A stretch of DNA of 64,000 nucleotides from Roseiarcus sp963835885. GTDB lineage: Bacteria > Pseudomonadota > Alphaproteobacteria > Rhizobiales > Beijerinckiaceae. This document shows positions 27,815 to 38,149 of this stretch, piece by piece (the stretch's first letter is position 1; every line of letters starts with the position of its first letter). The position numbers and the translations under genes are program-made. The stretch covers positions 124,001 through 188,000 of the forward strand of contig CAWIHF010000006.1 in the NCBI GenBank assembly GCA_963835885.1. The letters run 5' to 3'. The notes under the pieces are model-generated. The model saw only the letters and a list, made by a program, of their open reading frames with translations. It searched no databases and was not told the origin of the DNA.

Positions 27815-28035
27815 GGGTGAGAAAGGGAAACATACGACTATTGTCGGGATCCAGAAGAGCAGCTCGTTCGAGCTGGGCGAGCGCTCCGGGCGACCTTCGT
27901 CGCGCGCGCGACCGCCGCAATCGGTAGCCGCCGCCTTCGCCTCCGCCGCCGCGCTCAACCGCCGGCGTCGCTCGTCCAGCGAAGGCCGAAGCGCGTTAAG
28001 CCGGACGCGCCGGGATAATTCGTCTATCATCATCA
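27815..28035 (-). pseudogene. ISAzo13-like transposase N-terminal remnant
   Basis: On the minus strand LNALRPSLDERRRRLSAAAE, then in a second frame LPIAAVARATKVARSA and in a third ALAQLERAALLDPDNSR, follow the N-terminal order of ISAzo13-type transposases (ALRP-LDER-RR, AAEA, VARATGV, LEL). The rest of the element is not found. Together with the adjacent IS1595 remnant it marks an insertion hot spot downstream of the glp operon. Confidence 0.5.
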
Positions 28036-28130
28036 CGATATAGACGCTCGCCTCGCACACGGGAATTCGCTAAACAGCCGATGCCAGTAAAATCGCAAAT
28101 TCCGAATCGGCTATTTTTGGGCGTCGCCTA

Positions 28131-29162
28131 CTAAGGCGCCGTCCAGTCGAGCACGATCTTGCCGCAGTCTCCCCGGCGCATGGTCTCGAAGCCTTCGAGG
28201 AAGCGGCTCGCCGGCAGGCGGTGGGTGACGACCCTGCGCACGTCGAGGCCGCTCTCCAGCATGGCGATCATCTTGTGCCAGGTCTCGAACATCTCGCGTC
28301 CGTAGATGCCTTTCAGCGTCAGCTGCTTGAAGATGACCTTGTTCCAGTCGACCAGGGTTGGCTTGGCTGGCAGGCCGAGGAGGGCGACCCGGCCCCCGGT
28401 CACCATCAATTCGATGAGCTGGTCGAACGCCGCCGGCGCGCCGCTCATCTCGAGGGCGACGTCGAAGCCTTCCGTCATCTTGAGGCGGCTCATCGTCTCC
28501 TTGAGGTCTTCCTTCGACACGTCGACCGCCACCACGTCGGCGACTTCGGCCGCGAGCTCGAGCCGCTTCGGATTGACGTCGGTGATCACCACGTGCCGGG
28601 CCCCGACATGGCGGGCCACCGCGCCCGCCATGATGCCGATCGGCCCGGCGCCGGTGATCAGCACGTCCTCGCCGACGAGGTCGAAGGAAAGCGCCGTGTG
28701 GACCGCGTTGCCGAGCGGGTCGAGGATCGCGCCGAGCTCGTCGTCGACGTCGTCGGGCAGGGGCACGATGTTGAAGGCCGGAACCCGTACGTATTCGGCG
28801 AAGGCGCCGGGGATGTCGACCCCGATGCCGCGCGTCTCCGGGTCGAGATGATAGCGGCCGCCGCGCGCCGCCCGGCTCTTCATCCCGATCACGTGCCCCT
28901 CGCCCGACACGCGCTCTCCGACTGCGAGCCGGCGCACGTTCGCTCCGACCGCCGCGATCTCGCCCGCATATTCGTGGCCGATCGTCATCGGCGTCGGGAT
29001 CGTCTTCTGCGCCCAGGCGTCCCAGTTGAAGATGTGGATGTCGGTGCCGCAGATGCCGGTCTTGTGGACCTTGACCAGGACGTCGTCGGGACCGATGGCG
29101 GGAATCGGCTCGTCGCTCAGCCAAAGGCCGGGCTCGGGTTTCTGCTTGACGAGGGCTTTCAT
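28131..29162 (-). CDS. tdh: L-threonine 3-dehydrogenase
   Basis: 343 residues from ATG 29162, which has AAGGAGCC upstream. It oxidises L-threonine to 2-amino-3-oxobutanoate with NAD+. It is a zinc-dependent medium-chain dehydrogenase: catalytic zinc region KTGICGTDIH and TIGHEYAG, NAD-binding ITGAGPIGIMAG, and the Tdh-typical FKQLTLKGIYGREMFETW. The four cysteines that bind the structural zinc in the E. coli enzyme are absent: the lobe reads GHVIGMKSRAARGGRYHLD. It lies downstream of kbl on the same strand, separated by a 200-base repeat; Kbl completes the pathway to glycine and acetyl-CoA. Confidence 0.95.
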   Translation of the reverse strand: MKALVKQKPEPGLWLSDEPIPAIGPDDVLVKVHKTGICGTDIHIFNWDAWAQKTIPTPMTIGHEYAGEIAAVGANVRRLAVGERVSGEGHVIGMKSRAARGGRYHLDPETRGIGVDIPGAFAEYVRVPAFNIVPLPDDVDDELGAILDPLGNAVHTALSFDLVGEDVLITGAGPIGIMAGAVARHVGARHVVITDVNPKRLELAAEVADVVAVDVSKEDLKETMSRLKMTEGFDVALEMSGAPAAFDQLIELMVTGGRVALLGLPAKPTLVDWNKVIFKQLTLKGIYGREMFETWHKMIAMLESGLDVRRVVTHRLPASRFLEGFETMRRGDCGKIVLDWTAP

Positions 29163-29218
29163 GCGAGCGGCTCCTTGTTTCGGCAGTCGGCAGTGGCTGC
29201 AGGCAACAGCTGTGGCTG

Positions 29219-29347
29219 CCCCCCCTCCACCGCCCTTCGGGCGGTCCCCCTCCCCCGCTTCGCAGGTGAGGAAAGCCGCGGCCGCCGCTTTATCCTCCCC
29301 TGCGAAGCGGGGGGGAGGGGGACCACGCGAAGCGTGGTGGAGGGGGT
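29219..29347. repeat. large imperfect inverted repeat between kbl and tdh
   Basis: Arm 1 (about 29219-29273) begins CCCCCTCCACC and contains GCTTCGCAGG; arm 2 (about 29293-29347) is its complement ending GGTGGAGGGGG, with a 20-base loop region. The palindromic CCCTCCACC-GGTCCCCCTCCCCCGC type is a dispersed intergenic repeat in many Hyphomicrobiales. It would form a long hairpin in the kbl-tdh transcript. Confidence 0.75.
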
Positions 29348-29364
29348 ATGCAAAGCCCACGCTT

Positions 29365-30569
29365 TCACACTATCCCCAGCTCCCGCCCCGCGTCCGCGAA
29401 GGCCGCGATCGCGAAGTCGACGTCTTGCGTATTGAGCGCCGCCGACATCTGGGTGCGAATGCGCGCCGCGCCCTTCGGCACGACGGGAAAGAAAAACCCC
29501 GCGACATAGACGCCACGCTCGTCGAGCGCCTTCGCCAGGTCTTGCGCGTGCCGCGCTTCGCCGAGCATCACCGGAATGATCGGCGTCACGCCGGGCAGCG
29601 CGCTGAAACCCGCCGCTTCGATTCCGGCGCGGAAGCGCCGCGCATGGGCCTCGAGCAGCGCGCGGCGGTCGTCGGCGTCAATCGCGATCTCGAGAGCCTT
29701 GAGCGCGCCGGCGGCGACGGGCGGAGCGAGCGAGTTCGAAAAGAGGTAGGGCCGCGCCCGTTGGCGCAGGAGGTCGACGATCGGCTGCGCCGCGGCGACG
29801 AAGCCGCCCATGCCGCCGCCGAGCGTCTTGCCGAACGTGCCGGTGACGATGTCGACCCGGCCGCCTGCGCCGGTCAGCGCCGGCGTGCCGCGGCCCTTCT
29901 CGCCGAGATGGCCGGTCGCGTGGCAGTCGTCGACCAGCACCAGCGCGCCGTGACGCTCGGCGAGCGCGCAGATCTCCGGGAGTTTCGCGACATGGCCGTC
30001 CATCGAGAACACGCCGTCGGTGGCGATCAGCTTGAACCGCGCCCCGTCCGCCTCGGCCTGCTTCAGCCGGTCCTCGAGCTCGTTCATGTCGGAATTGGCG
30101 AAGCGGTAGCGTTTCGCCTTGCGAGAGCCGGACGCCGTCGATGATCGAGGCGTGGTTGAGGCTGTCGGAGATGATCGCGTCCTCTTCGCCCATCAGCGGC
30201 TCGAACACGCCGCCGTTGGCGTCGAAGCAGGCGGCGAACACGATCGCGTCGTCCTTGCCGAGATGTCTTGCGATCGCCTGCTCGAGCTCGCGGTGCAGCG
30301 TCTGCGCCCCGCAGATGAACCGCACCGAGGCCATGCCGAAGCCGAAGTCGTCCATCGCCTGCGCCGCGGCGGCGACGACGTCGGGATGATCGGCGAGGCC
30401 GAGATAATTGTTGGCGCAGAGGTTCAGCATCTCGCGCTCGCCGCGATTCCGATGCGACGCGGATGCGCCCGCCCTGGGGCCCCGCCAGCAGACGCTCGCG
30501 CTTGAAAAGGCCGGCCGCCTCGATCTCGTCGAGCGTCGCGCGGATATGCCTCAGAAACCCGTCAGACAT
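29365..30569 (-). pseudogene. kbl: 2-amino-3-ketobutyrate CoA ligase, two frameshifts
   Basis: Three overlapping frames rebuild a PLP-dependent alpha-oxoamine synthase of about 400 residues. The N terminus is LRHIRATLDEIEAAGLFKRE (from ATG 30569), the middle LCANNYLGLADHPDV with RFICGAQTLHRELE, and the C terminus has VLVDDCHATGHLG and the PLP-lysine motif TGTFGKTLGGGMGG. Shifts lie near 30434 and near 30118; correcting each by one base restores SRRAREMLNL and GVRL-KAKRYRFANSDMNEL. It cleaves 2-amino-3-oxobutanoate with CoA to glycine and acetyl-CoA, following Tdh. Probably functional if the indels are consensus errors. Confidence 0.88.
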
Positions 30570-30714
30570 GGGGCCTCGCTGCCTTGGTGTATCTTGATGT
30601 CCTTGGTGTTGACATTTCTTTACCACAAAGCGCACGAAGGCCCACGAAGCGAGAGCACGAGGCGATTGATGGCGTTCGCTGCGATCGCCGCCGCCAGCAA
30701 GGCGCGACGTCTGT

Positions 30715-31718
30715 TCAGGCGCCCCAGTCGATCGCGCCTCGCCGCGGTGGATCGCGTCCGCTTCCGGCGTCAGCCGGCCGTCCGCCTCATGCAGGACCAG
30801 GGCGGGCGCGATCCGCAGCGGCGCCTCGAGCCTTTGACGCCCGAGACGATCAGCCGATGGGCGGAGCGCCGGCGCGCGGATGAACGGGCAGCAGCGCGAG
30901 CGCGCCGAGCCGGTTCTCCGCCGCCTCGAGGATCGCCGGCAGCGCGTCGGGGCGATGGATCATCACGAACCGTCCGCCGGGCTTGAGCAGCGCGAGGCAG
31001 GCGCGGATCCAGCCGCGAGCGGCGCGCCGCCGGCTTCGCCGGCAAAGCACATGCGCCCGCGCCCGCGCCCTGTCGGGCGAGACGCGCACCGCGCCGGCGT
31101 CGAAGAAGGCGGATTGGTGACGACGGGGTCGGCCGTCTCGTCGGCGAGCCCGGCCGCGCGCCGGGCGCGGGCGTCGAGACGTCGGGCGGCAAGATCGCGC
31201 GCGCCCGGCGAGTCCGTTGCGGCGGCGTTGTCCTCGGCCAGCGCCGCCAGACCGGCGTCGATCTCGACGAGATCGGCGCGCGACGCCGGCAGCGGCTGCA
31301 GGATCGCGAGCCCGACCGCGCCGACCCCGGCGCCGACGTCGGCGAGCCGGCCGTCGGAAAAATCCGCGGCGGCGGCGAGCAGAACGGCGTCGGTTCCCGC
31401 CCGATGGCCGCGCCTCGGCTGGGCAAGGGTCAGACGTCCGCCGAGCCAGGCGTCGCAGGACAACCCGTCCGGCTGCCTGCCGTCCGGCCGGCTCAGCCAT
31501 CGGCGCAGTTCGGCGGCAAGGCCGGCCTCGGTGAGCAGCCGCCGCGCCCGGGCCTCTTCGCTCGCCTCGACCAGGATTCGCCTCGGCAGGAAGCCGAGCG
31601 AGCCCTCGACCGCGGCCATGTGCTGATCGGCGACGAAGAAGCCGACGCCCGCCGCCTCGAGAAGCGCTTCGACCACGCTGATGAGGACGAGATCGTTGGT
31701 GCGCAGAATTTCGATCAA
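30715..31718 (-). pseudogene. DUF2007 domain joined to TrmN6-like tRNA methyltransferase, frameshifted
   Basis: The frame from ATG 31718 starts with a complete DUF2007 (putative signal-transducing) domain (TNDLVLISVVEALLEAAGV, about 70 residues) and runs without a stop into a Rossmann methyltransferase: RRGHRAGTDAVLLAAA, motif I LADVGAGVGAVGLAIL and NPP motif DPVVTNPPS. The remainder shifts to two other frames: FFDAGAVRVSPDRAR, KPGGRFVMIHRPDALPAIL, then SGVKGSR and ALVLHEADGRLTPEADAIHR, ending near 30715. The methyltransferase belongs to the TrmN6 (tRNA1-Val A37 N6) group. The two parts are, from memory, usually separate neighbouring genes, so the fusion may be an indel artefact. Confidence 0.75.
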
Positions 31719-31799
31719 TGGCGGACCCCGGGGCGCACTTGCCCCGCCGTTTCGGCGTCTTTATGGTCGGTGGCGAAGTCTGGCAAGGGAAAGCGTCTC

Positions 31800-32816
31800 G
31801 TGGGTGTTGTCATTCCGCTGGGAGAAAAGTCGGCCGATCGGCTGATCGAACCGCTGACGGCGCTCGTCGCCGACGACATGGCGCGGGTCAACCAGACGAT
31901 CCTGTCGCGCACCGGATCGGACGTCGCGATGATCCCCGAGGTCGCCAACCACCTCATCTCGTCCGGCGGCAAGCGGCTGCGGCCGATGCTGACGCTCGCG
32001 ACCGCCGGGCTTTGCGGCTATGCCGGCGACGGGCCATATCAAGCTCGCCGCCGCGGTCGAATTCATGCACACCGCGACGCTGCTGCACGACGACGTCGTC
32101 GACGAAAGCGACATGCGGCGCGGCAAGGCGGCGGCGCGAATGCTGTGGGGCAACGAGGCGAGCGTGCTGGTCGGCGACTTCCTGCTCGGCCAGGCCTTCA
32201 AGATGATGGTCGAGGTCGGCTCGCTGCCCTGCCTCGAGATCCTGTCCGACGCCGCCGCGGTGATCGCCGAGGGCGAGGTGATGCAGCTTTCCGCCGCCAA
32301 GGACACCGAGACGAGCGAGGACGCTTATCTCGCCGTGATCCGCGCCAAGACCGCCGCGCTGTTCGCCGCCGCCTGCGAGGTCGGGCCCGATGCTCGCCGA
32401 ACGCGGCCAAGGCCGAGATCGCCGCCTGCCGCGGCTACGGCGCCAATCTCGGCATCGCCTTCCAGCTGATCGACGACGCGCTCGACTACGGCGGCTCGTC
32501 GGCCAAGCTCGGCAAGAATGTCGGCGACGATTTCCGCGAGGGCAAGATCACCCTGCCGGTCGTGCTGTCGTTCCGCCGCGGCACGCCGAGCGAGCGCGAA
32601 TTCTGGCGCCGCACGCTGGAGCGGGGCGAGATCGTCGACGGCGATCTCGAAACCGCGGTCGCGACCATGCAGAAGCACCGCGCCCTCGAGGATACGATCG
32701 AGCGCGCCCGCCACTACGGCGCGATGGCGCGCGACGCGCTCGAGCTGTTCCCCGCCTCGCCCTGGAAGCACGCGCTGCTCGACGCGGTCGAGTTCGCCGT
32801 CAGCCGCGCCCATTGA
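31800..32816 (+). pseudogene. ispB: polyprenyl (octaprenyl-type) diphosphate synthase, frameshifted
   Basis: About 338 codons spread over three frames. The first aspartate-rich motif is LLHDDVVDESDMRRG with upstream GGKRLRPMLTLA; the second is QLIDDALDYGG. Shifts are near 32030 and two near 32385-32400, each fitting one surplus base. The enzyme makes the isoprenoid tail of ubiquinone from FPP and IPP. It is normally essential, so the breaks argue for consensus error rather than loss. The start GTG 31800 has GGGAAAG upstream; GTG 31770 in the same frame is an alternative. It is divergent from the DUF2007 gene. Confidence 0.87.
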
Positions 32817-33183
32817 GGGAACTGGGCCCGGGCCGCCCGGTTGCCGCCCGGCCGAATTCCCTGTGCAGGGAAAAGTATGCGGAGGAATTTCTCCTTACCA
32901 CTCCTCCGCTTTTCGGCCGCTCCGGGGACCAACCGTCTCAGAATCTCCAGCCATTTAGGCACTTCCACGAAAATTGCCTACGCGGCCGAGCAGGGGTTCG
33001 GCCGATCAGGGAATTCAAATTCCCTTCTCGACGGAAAGCAGGGATATCTCGCATCATCGCCGCCGATCCGGCGCCTTCTGCGCTCGACCGCGACCGGTTG
33101 AAAAGCCCGGGAAGAATCGAGGGCAAAACAGATCGACGCCGAGCTGTTGATTTCGCTTTCGGCCCCTGGGGCCGCTCCCCGAT
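32817..33183. other. intergenic between ispB and alr (convergent)
   Basis: About 365 bases where both neighbours end. The right part may still include the last codons of alr in another frame. No gene, RNA or strong terminator hairpin was recognised. Confidence 0.4.
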
Positions 33184-34290
33184 TTACTTGCCCATACTCC
33201 CGCCGGTAGCGCGGGCCGAGGCCGGTCAGCAGCTGATAGCCGATCGTGCCGCTTCGCTCCGCAAAATCGTCGAGGTCGATCGCGCGCCGAAGAATTCGGC
33301 CGGGTCCCCGGCCTTGAAGGACTCCTCCGGCAGCTCGGTGACGTCGGCCAGGCGAGGTCCATCGAGATCCGGCCGACCAGGGGGCAGCGCGGCCCGCGAA
33401 GGCGATCTCCGCCCCGGGACGTTGGTCGTTCGCGCCCGCCCCGCGCGGCAGGCCGTCAGCGTAACCCGCGCGAGCGTCGCCAGTCGCGTCCTGCGCCGCG
33501 CCGTCCATTGGGCGTTATAGCCGCAGGTCTCCCCGGCCTCGATCCAGCGCGTCTGCTGGACGGCGACGGAAAGCGTCGCCACGGGCCGCATCGGGTTCGG
33601 CCGGCCCGGTAGGATTGCCGCCATAAAGGGCGTAGCCAGGCCGGGCGAGATCGTAGATCGGCCGCGCGTCCAGAAAGATGCCGGACGAATTGGCGAGCGA
33701 GGCGCGAGATCGGAAACGCCGCCGCGCCGCTGGAAAAGCGGATCTCTTCTGCGTTGGTCGGGTCGTCCGGCCGCTCCGACGAGACGAAATGGCTCATCAG
33801 CAGGTCGGCGTCGCTCGCCGCGCCTCGCGCTCATCGCCTTTTCAGGCGCGAGCGAATCGAAGCCGAGCCGGCTCATGCCGGTGTCCAGATGCACGCCGAC
33901 GGGATGGGCGCCCGCGCCTCGCGCGAAGGCCGGCCAGCGCTCAAGCTCCGCCGCGCTTCCGATGACAGGTTTCAGGCGATGCGCGGCATAATCGATCGGG
34001 TCGGCGCCCGCCTCGAGGCCGTTGAGCACGTAGATCTCCGCCTCCTCCGGCAGGACGCGGCGCGCCGAAAAGCCCTCGCCGAGATGGGCGACGAAAAAGG
34101 CCCGCGCGCCGGCGGCCCAAAGCGCCGGCGCCGCCCGGTCGAGACCAATTCCGTAGGCGTGGCCTTCACCACCGCCGCGCATCGTCCCGGCGCGGCGCGG
34201 CTTGGCGAGCTGCCGCCAATTGTCGGCAAGCGCGGCGAGATCGATCGTCAGCCGGCCCGGAGCGCTGTCCGTTGGGACTCGGTAGCTCAC
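33184..34290 (-). pseudogene. alr: alanine racemase, several frameshifts
   Basis: A PLP enzyme that interconverts L- and D-alanine for peptidoglycan. It starts GTG 34290, whose TGA overlap couples it to the acetyltransferase upstream. Parts seen: RLTIDLAALADNWRQLAK; in a second frame the PLP-lysine segment RCAAVVKA; back in the first frame AYGIGLDRAAPALWAAGARAF, GVHLDTGMSRLGFD and ETCGYNAQWTARR; and near the end TIGYQLLTGLGPRYRR. Two compensating shifts flank the PLP lysine, and more lie near 33830, 33700, 33500 and 33300. Exact 3' end uncertain. It is usually needed for viability unless a second racemase exists. Confidence 0.82.
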
Positions 34291-34796
34291 GAAAGTCTCT
34301 TCTCCAGCGTCGCGACGGTCGGCGCGTCAAAACCCTCATGCGTCTCGACGCCGCGCGGAGGAATCCCATGCGCTCAAACAGCGCGCTCGTTTTCCGGCAG
34401 GGCGAGCCGGACCCGCAGCGTCATGCGCGGGGAGGCCCAGCGCCCGCGCCGTGTCCTCGCACGCTTCGAGCAACCGGCGGCTCAGCCCCTCGCCCCGCCA
34501 TTCCGGCAGGACGGAGACGCGCGCGACATGGAGCGCTGCTCGCCGGCGACTCCCACAACGTCAGCCCCGCAAGCCGCCCCTCGGCCCAGGCGCCGAAGCC
34601 TCCGCCGCTCTCGATCTTCTCGGCGATCGAGGCGGCGCTTCAGCGCCGAACGCCGACGACGGCGGACGGGTAGGCCGGGGCTGGACAGCGAAAGCAGCGC
34701 GGATGACCCGGCGGCGACGGCGGCGTCGGAGATGATCAGCGGCCGCTGAACCATCGCGTCGGCAAGTCGCTCGCGGAGGGGAAGGGAGGATTTCAT
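34288..34796 (-). pseudogene. GNAT-family N-acetyltransferase, frameshifted
   Basis: Reading across frames on the minus strand gives a GNAT fold: GFGAWAEGRLAGLTLWE, then a core recalling VSVLPEWRGRGLSRRLLEA (read here as PAGMAGRGAEP in another frame), and a C terminus FDAPTVATLEKRLS whose stop overlaps the alr GTG. The putative start ATG 34796 leads into an N-terminal region with ADAMVQRPLIISDAAVAAG. Substrate unknown. At least three indels interrupt it, so the extent is approximate. Confidence 0.6.
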
Positions 34797-34909
34797 GCCG
34801 GCGCCAGCCCTACACGCGGGGTGGAGCGCGCGTTTGCCGGAAACGGCGGCTCTTTGTCCGTCTCCCGGTCGAAGCCGCACGGACAGGAGACGGAACTAAC
34901 CGCTTTGGC

Positions 34910-35715
34910 TCAGGTCCCGAGCCTAAACTCCGGTGCGACCCAAGGCGTATCCCAACACAAAGGCTCGCTAATCCCCAATACTGCCGAAAACTCACTTCAT
35001 GAAGGCCGCAGCGATATTGCTTCGTCGCGGATAATGACCGCGTTTTCTAGGGATCGGGTTGCGTTGTTGGTGAAGTTGAATGACCCGGTCCAGACCGCCC
35101 TAGGGACAAAGCGCCAGACGGAGCAATCAGTGTCAAACTCCGAAGGCCAATCGGGGTCAAGCTCCAATTCGATAACATTCGTAACCGCCCAAGACGATGA
35201 ACTTGTGATGCATCCGCGCAACTGCGGGCTTCTTTTCAGCGTTGTGAAATACCACAGCGCAGCGGATACTTACGCCAACGTCCTCCGGCGAAGTCACGTT
35301 CAGACCCACCGATCTCGGTCAAGGGGAACGGTTTCAACCTCCGATAAAGGCTTTGCATACGTTTATTCGAGCTGGCGCTGTCGGGTCGGAGGAAATCCTC
35401 CTTCTGGACGACTATCGAGACGGCTTCCAGCCGCGCCAGCCCCTCCAAGATAGGTTCGGAAGTAAGCCATGCGACGCAACCAACCGCTGCCTTGTGTGTA
35501 TCAACCAGTTCGACGAGCTTGCGTTCATGATCGCGAAGCACGATCTCCACGTTCGCCTGCTTCGGCGCAAGTGAGTAGTCTCGCTCCCCAAGTGCTATTT
35601 CGGGTCCATCATGGCTCGGGATGCGCGAATGAAGCAGGCTCTCAACCCTTTGCTCGCCGTACCAAGCGTATTGCCTGCCGCGTGAAAGTGCTGCCTGAAA
35701 TGGGCTATGTTCCAT
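34910..35715 (-). pseudogene. phospholipase D-like nuclease-family protein, frameshifted
   Basis: About 268 codons on the minus strand from ATG 35715. The N-terminal part has EHSPFQAALSRGRQYAW and VELVDTHKAAVGCVAWLTSE, the PLD-like fold start. In a second frame the catalytic HxK motif appears as ARMHHKFIVLGG (about 35190-35225), in a third VPRAVWTGSFNFTNNATRSLEN (the GS-FN part of the second motif), and the last frame ends GISEPLCWDTPWVAPEF at TGA 34910. Proteins with this PLDc_2 architecture act as nucleases or phosphodiesterases and are common in defence or mobile islands. It is AT-richer than the genes to its left. Confidence 0.75.
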
Positions 35716-35749
35716 TGTCTTCGCTCCCCGCCTTTTCTGAGCCCTCAAT

Positions 35750-35970
35750 CTAAGCCGATATGGCGTGTGCATTCGATGTTACAAGGCGTCTGCCCTGGGC
35801 ATGCCGCTGTCGTGTCAATCGGGTGGTGTCGGTGACGTCGGCATAGTTGCCTCCGAGCCGGTCGACCCAGCGCAACATCAGCGTGTCCCCGGAGCGCAGC
35901 ATATCGAACAGCCGATTGCCCTGCGGCCTCTCTGCTCCATGCAGGGCCCGGAACATGGTATCGTGCAGCC
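35750..35970 (-). pseudogene. serine recombinase (resolvase/invertase) remnant
   Basis: The segment RLFDMLRSGDTLMLRWVDRL followed by GGNYADVTDTTR is the central part of a small serine recombinase catalytic domain. The preceding catalytic-serine region and the DNA-binding domain are not present in any frame. It is the footprint of a transposon or integrating element beside the decayed restriction-modification genes. Confidence 0.75.
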
Positions 35971-36249
35971 GGAGGCGAATCGGGCATCGCCGGCGATAAG
36001 ATTGATGCAGGGGAAGCAAAACCAAAGCGCGCAACGAAAGCCGACAAGGTTTCTTTGGTTGAGGCAATCCCGCTAAAGTCGAAGCAAAAGAGCCTCCAAA
36101 GCCACGGACGAAACTCTAAGGTCTATGTCCCCGTCATTTTGAAGATATTCAAGGCACGATATCGTCCTGGGGCTGCCCGATGTGATTTTCAGTCTTGACG
36201 ATGTCCGCACTTGCTGTTGACGAGGTTCATGGAGTCATCGAACCCAGAC

Positions 36250-36935
36250 GCGATCTCGGTCAAGGGACCCGGCAGATGTCGTCTACCGTATGCGATCTCG
36301 CACGATATTGCCGGATAAAATGATTGAGGGCTGGAATCCACATTCTCCGACCGATCGGTCGTGGCAAGTATCCGTTCGAGAAGAGCAACCGCCGGTATCG
36401 TAGAGGCCCCGGTTACACAACGCCGAGCGTCGGCAATCGACCTCACACCGATGCCAGTTCGCCGACTGCTGCCCCAGACGGTCGCTGAGATGGATGAGCA
36501 GGCGCTGCTTTCTGTGATTAGCTACTGTCGTCTGCTTGACCACTTCACTGGGATGACGATCTATCGGCTTCGCTCGCGTGTAAGAAAAACGGTGCCGGTG
36601 TAGGACAAGCAGAACTTGACGCCATCGACGTTGGCATCGCGAAATCGGAGGATGACGTCCCTATCGTGTTCCCCATCGAGGCCAAGGCAGTGTCGGATGC
36701 GCTCAATAAGTTACATATTCACAATATGGTCCAGTATGCTCGTCACTATTTCCCCGGCCTCGTTGTTAGACCGCTGGCTGTAAAGGTGGATTACCAGTCT
36801 GTGATCCATGTCATGGAGTTCAACGTGCCGAATAAAGCTGGCGAGCTAAAGATCGTGAAGGCCCAAAGCTACCTTATTGCGACTTCAGAGGCTCAGATCG
36901 ATGCGATCCGAGCGACCAACGTGCCGAAGCACTAA
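36250..36935 (+). pseudogene. type II restriction endonuclease-like gene, frameshifted
   Basis: Upstream frames carry ILPDKMIEGWNPHSPTDRSW and WQVSVREEQ. The frame at 36361-36603 has LLSVISYCRLLDHFTGMTIY. After a shift at the A5 run near 36585 the last frame reads AELDAIDVGIAKSEDDVPIV, then FPIEAKAVSDALNKLHIHNM and LAVKVDYQSVIHVMEFN. The D-x(n)-E-x-K pattern (DVGIAK, then PIEAK) is that of a PD-(D/E)XK nuclease. It ends 2 bases before the cytosine methyltransferase gene, the standard order of a restriction-modification pair. The recognition sequence cannot be told. The 5' limit is approximate. Confidence 0.65.
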
Positions 36936-36937
36936 AA

Positions 36938-37973
36938 ATGAACCGTCGCAGGACAACCGGGATTGAGTTGTTTGCCGGCTGTGGAGGTCTCTCGACCGGC
37001 TTTCTCGATGCTGGCCTTGCCGTCGCGGCTGGCTTTGAGATCGACCGCCGAGCGGTGGACGCCTACAACTACAATCACGCCTACAGGGGCAGCCGCGGCT
37101 TCGCTGTAGATCTCGCGACCTCTTCGGGGAAGTGTTTGCTCGACCTCGCGAAGCTCAACTCGGTTGACGTCGTGATCGGCGGACCGCCCTGCCAGCCTTT
37201 CTCGATCATTGGGAAGCGGCTAGGGGCGGCGGACGAAGGCGATCGGATTTGATGTCGCATTTCGTTCGGCTGGTTGGCGAACTAAAGCCGAAAGCGGTTG
37301 TCCTTGAGAACGTTCGCAACTTGGCGAAGCTGGGCGATGGCGCGGTGTTCCGGAATACGATTAGCGGGTTGTCGAAACTCGGCTTCTCCTTGTGGCACGA
37401 CGTTTTATCTGCTGCCGACTTCGGAGTGCCGCAGGCACGCAAGAGGCTTATCGTGATCGGCATGCGTGGTCGCCATGCGGGTTCGAGGACCAGATGCATC
37501 GCATGGCTTCTTAACCTGCTACCCCACGTGACGACGAGGAACGCGATCGGCGACTTGCCTGATGCAGGTGAGTACGGCGTCATTGGGCATCCATAACCAT
37601 GAACCGACGATGCATAGCGCCGACATGATTGAACGGTTGCGTTCTCTTCGCTCAGGGTCGCAGAGAGCGTGGGTCGTTTCACGACCGACTGCATCCTGAT
37701 CGGGTATCCTACACCCTGCGCGCCGGCAGCGGGAACTTCTCGCCACTGCGGCCAATCCACTACCACTACGATCGCGTTGTCACGGTCCGCGAGAGCGCAA
37801 GGCTTCAGGGCTTCTCAGATGACTTCATCTGGCCCGATCGTATTCCGCGGCTTCAACAGTACCGGCAGGTTGGCAATGCAGTTCCTCCGCCGCTTGCTGC
37901 AGCGATTGCCCGAACCATAGCCCAGCAGATGCGTTGGACCCTCTCGCCAACTCAGGTTCAAGGGGGACGGTGA
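36938..37973 (+). pseudogene. dcm: DNA (cytosine-5-)-methyltransferase, two frameshifts
   Basis: Three successive frames hold the ordered motifs of a C5 methyltransferase: motif I ELFAGCGGLSTGFLDAG, motif IV with catalytic cysteine GGPPCQPFSIIG, motif VI VVLENVRNLA, motif VIII QARKRLIVIG, motif IX RESARLQGFSDDF and motif X QVGNAVPPPLAAAIA. Breaks lie near 37250 and between 37590 and 37640. The whole is about 345 codons, normal for the family. It follows the endonuclease and precedes a vsr gene, so the three once formed a Dcm-type restriction-modification cassette. Confidence 0.88.
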
Positions 37974-38149
37974 CAAAACGCGCCGACCCCATCTCGATGA
38001 CTGATGACGAGCGTGTCGCGCTCAGGAGGGCGAGGATGCGTGGCGCGTCGCTGGGCAAGGTCGCACTCGGCTCCGCAGCGGAGTAGCACCAGGCAATGCC
38101 CTCCCGCGTCTCAGCTGGCCCCCGAAACGGGGAATTGGAAAGCTCGACA

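Noticed and set aside
28221..29435. 404-codon plus-strand frame over tdh
   Set aside because: Complement of tdh, whose zinc and NAD motifs are unambiguous.
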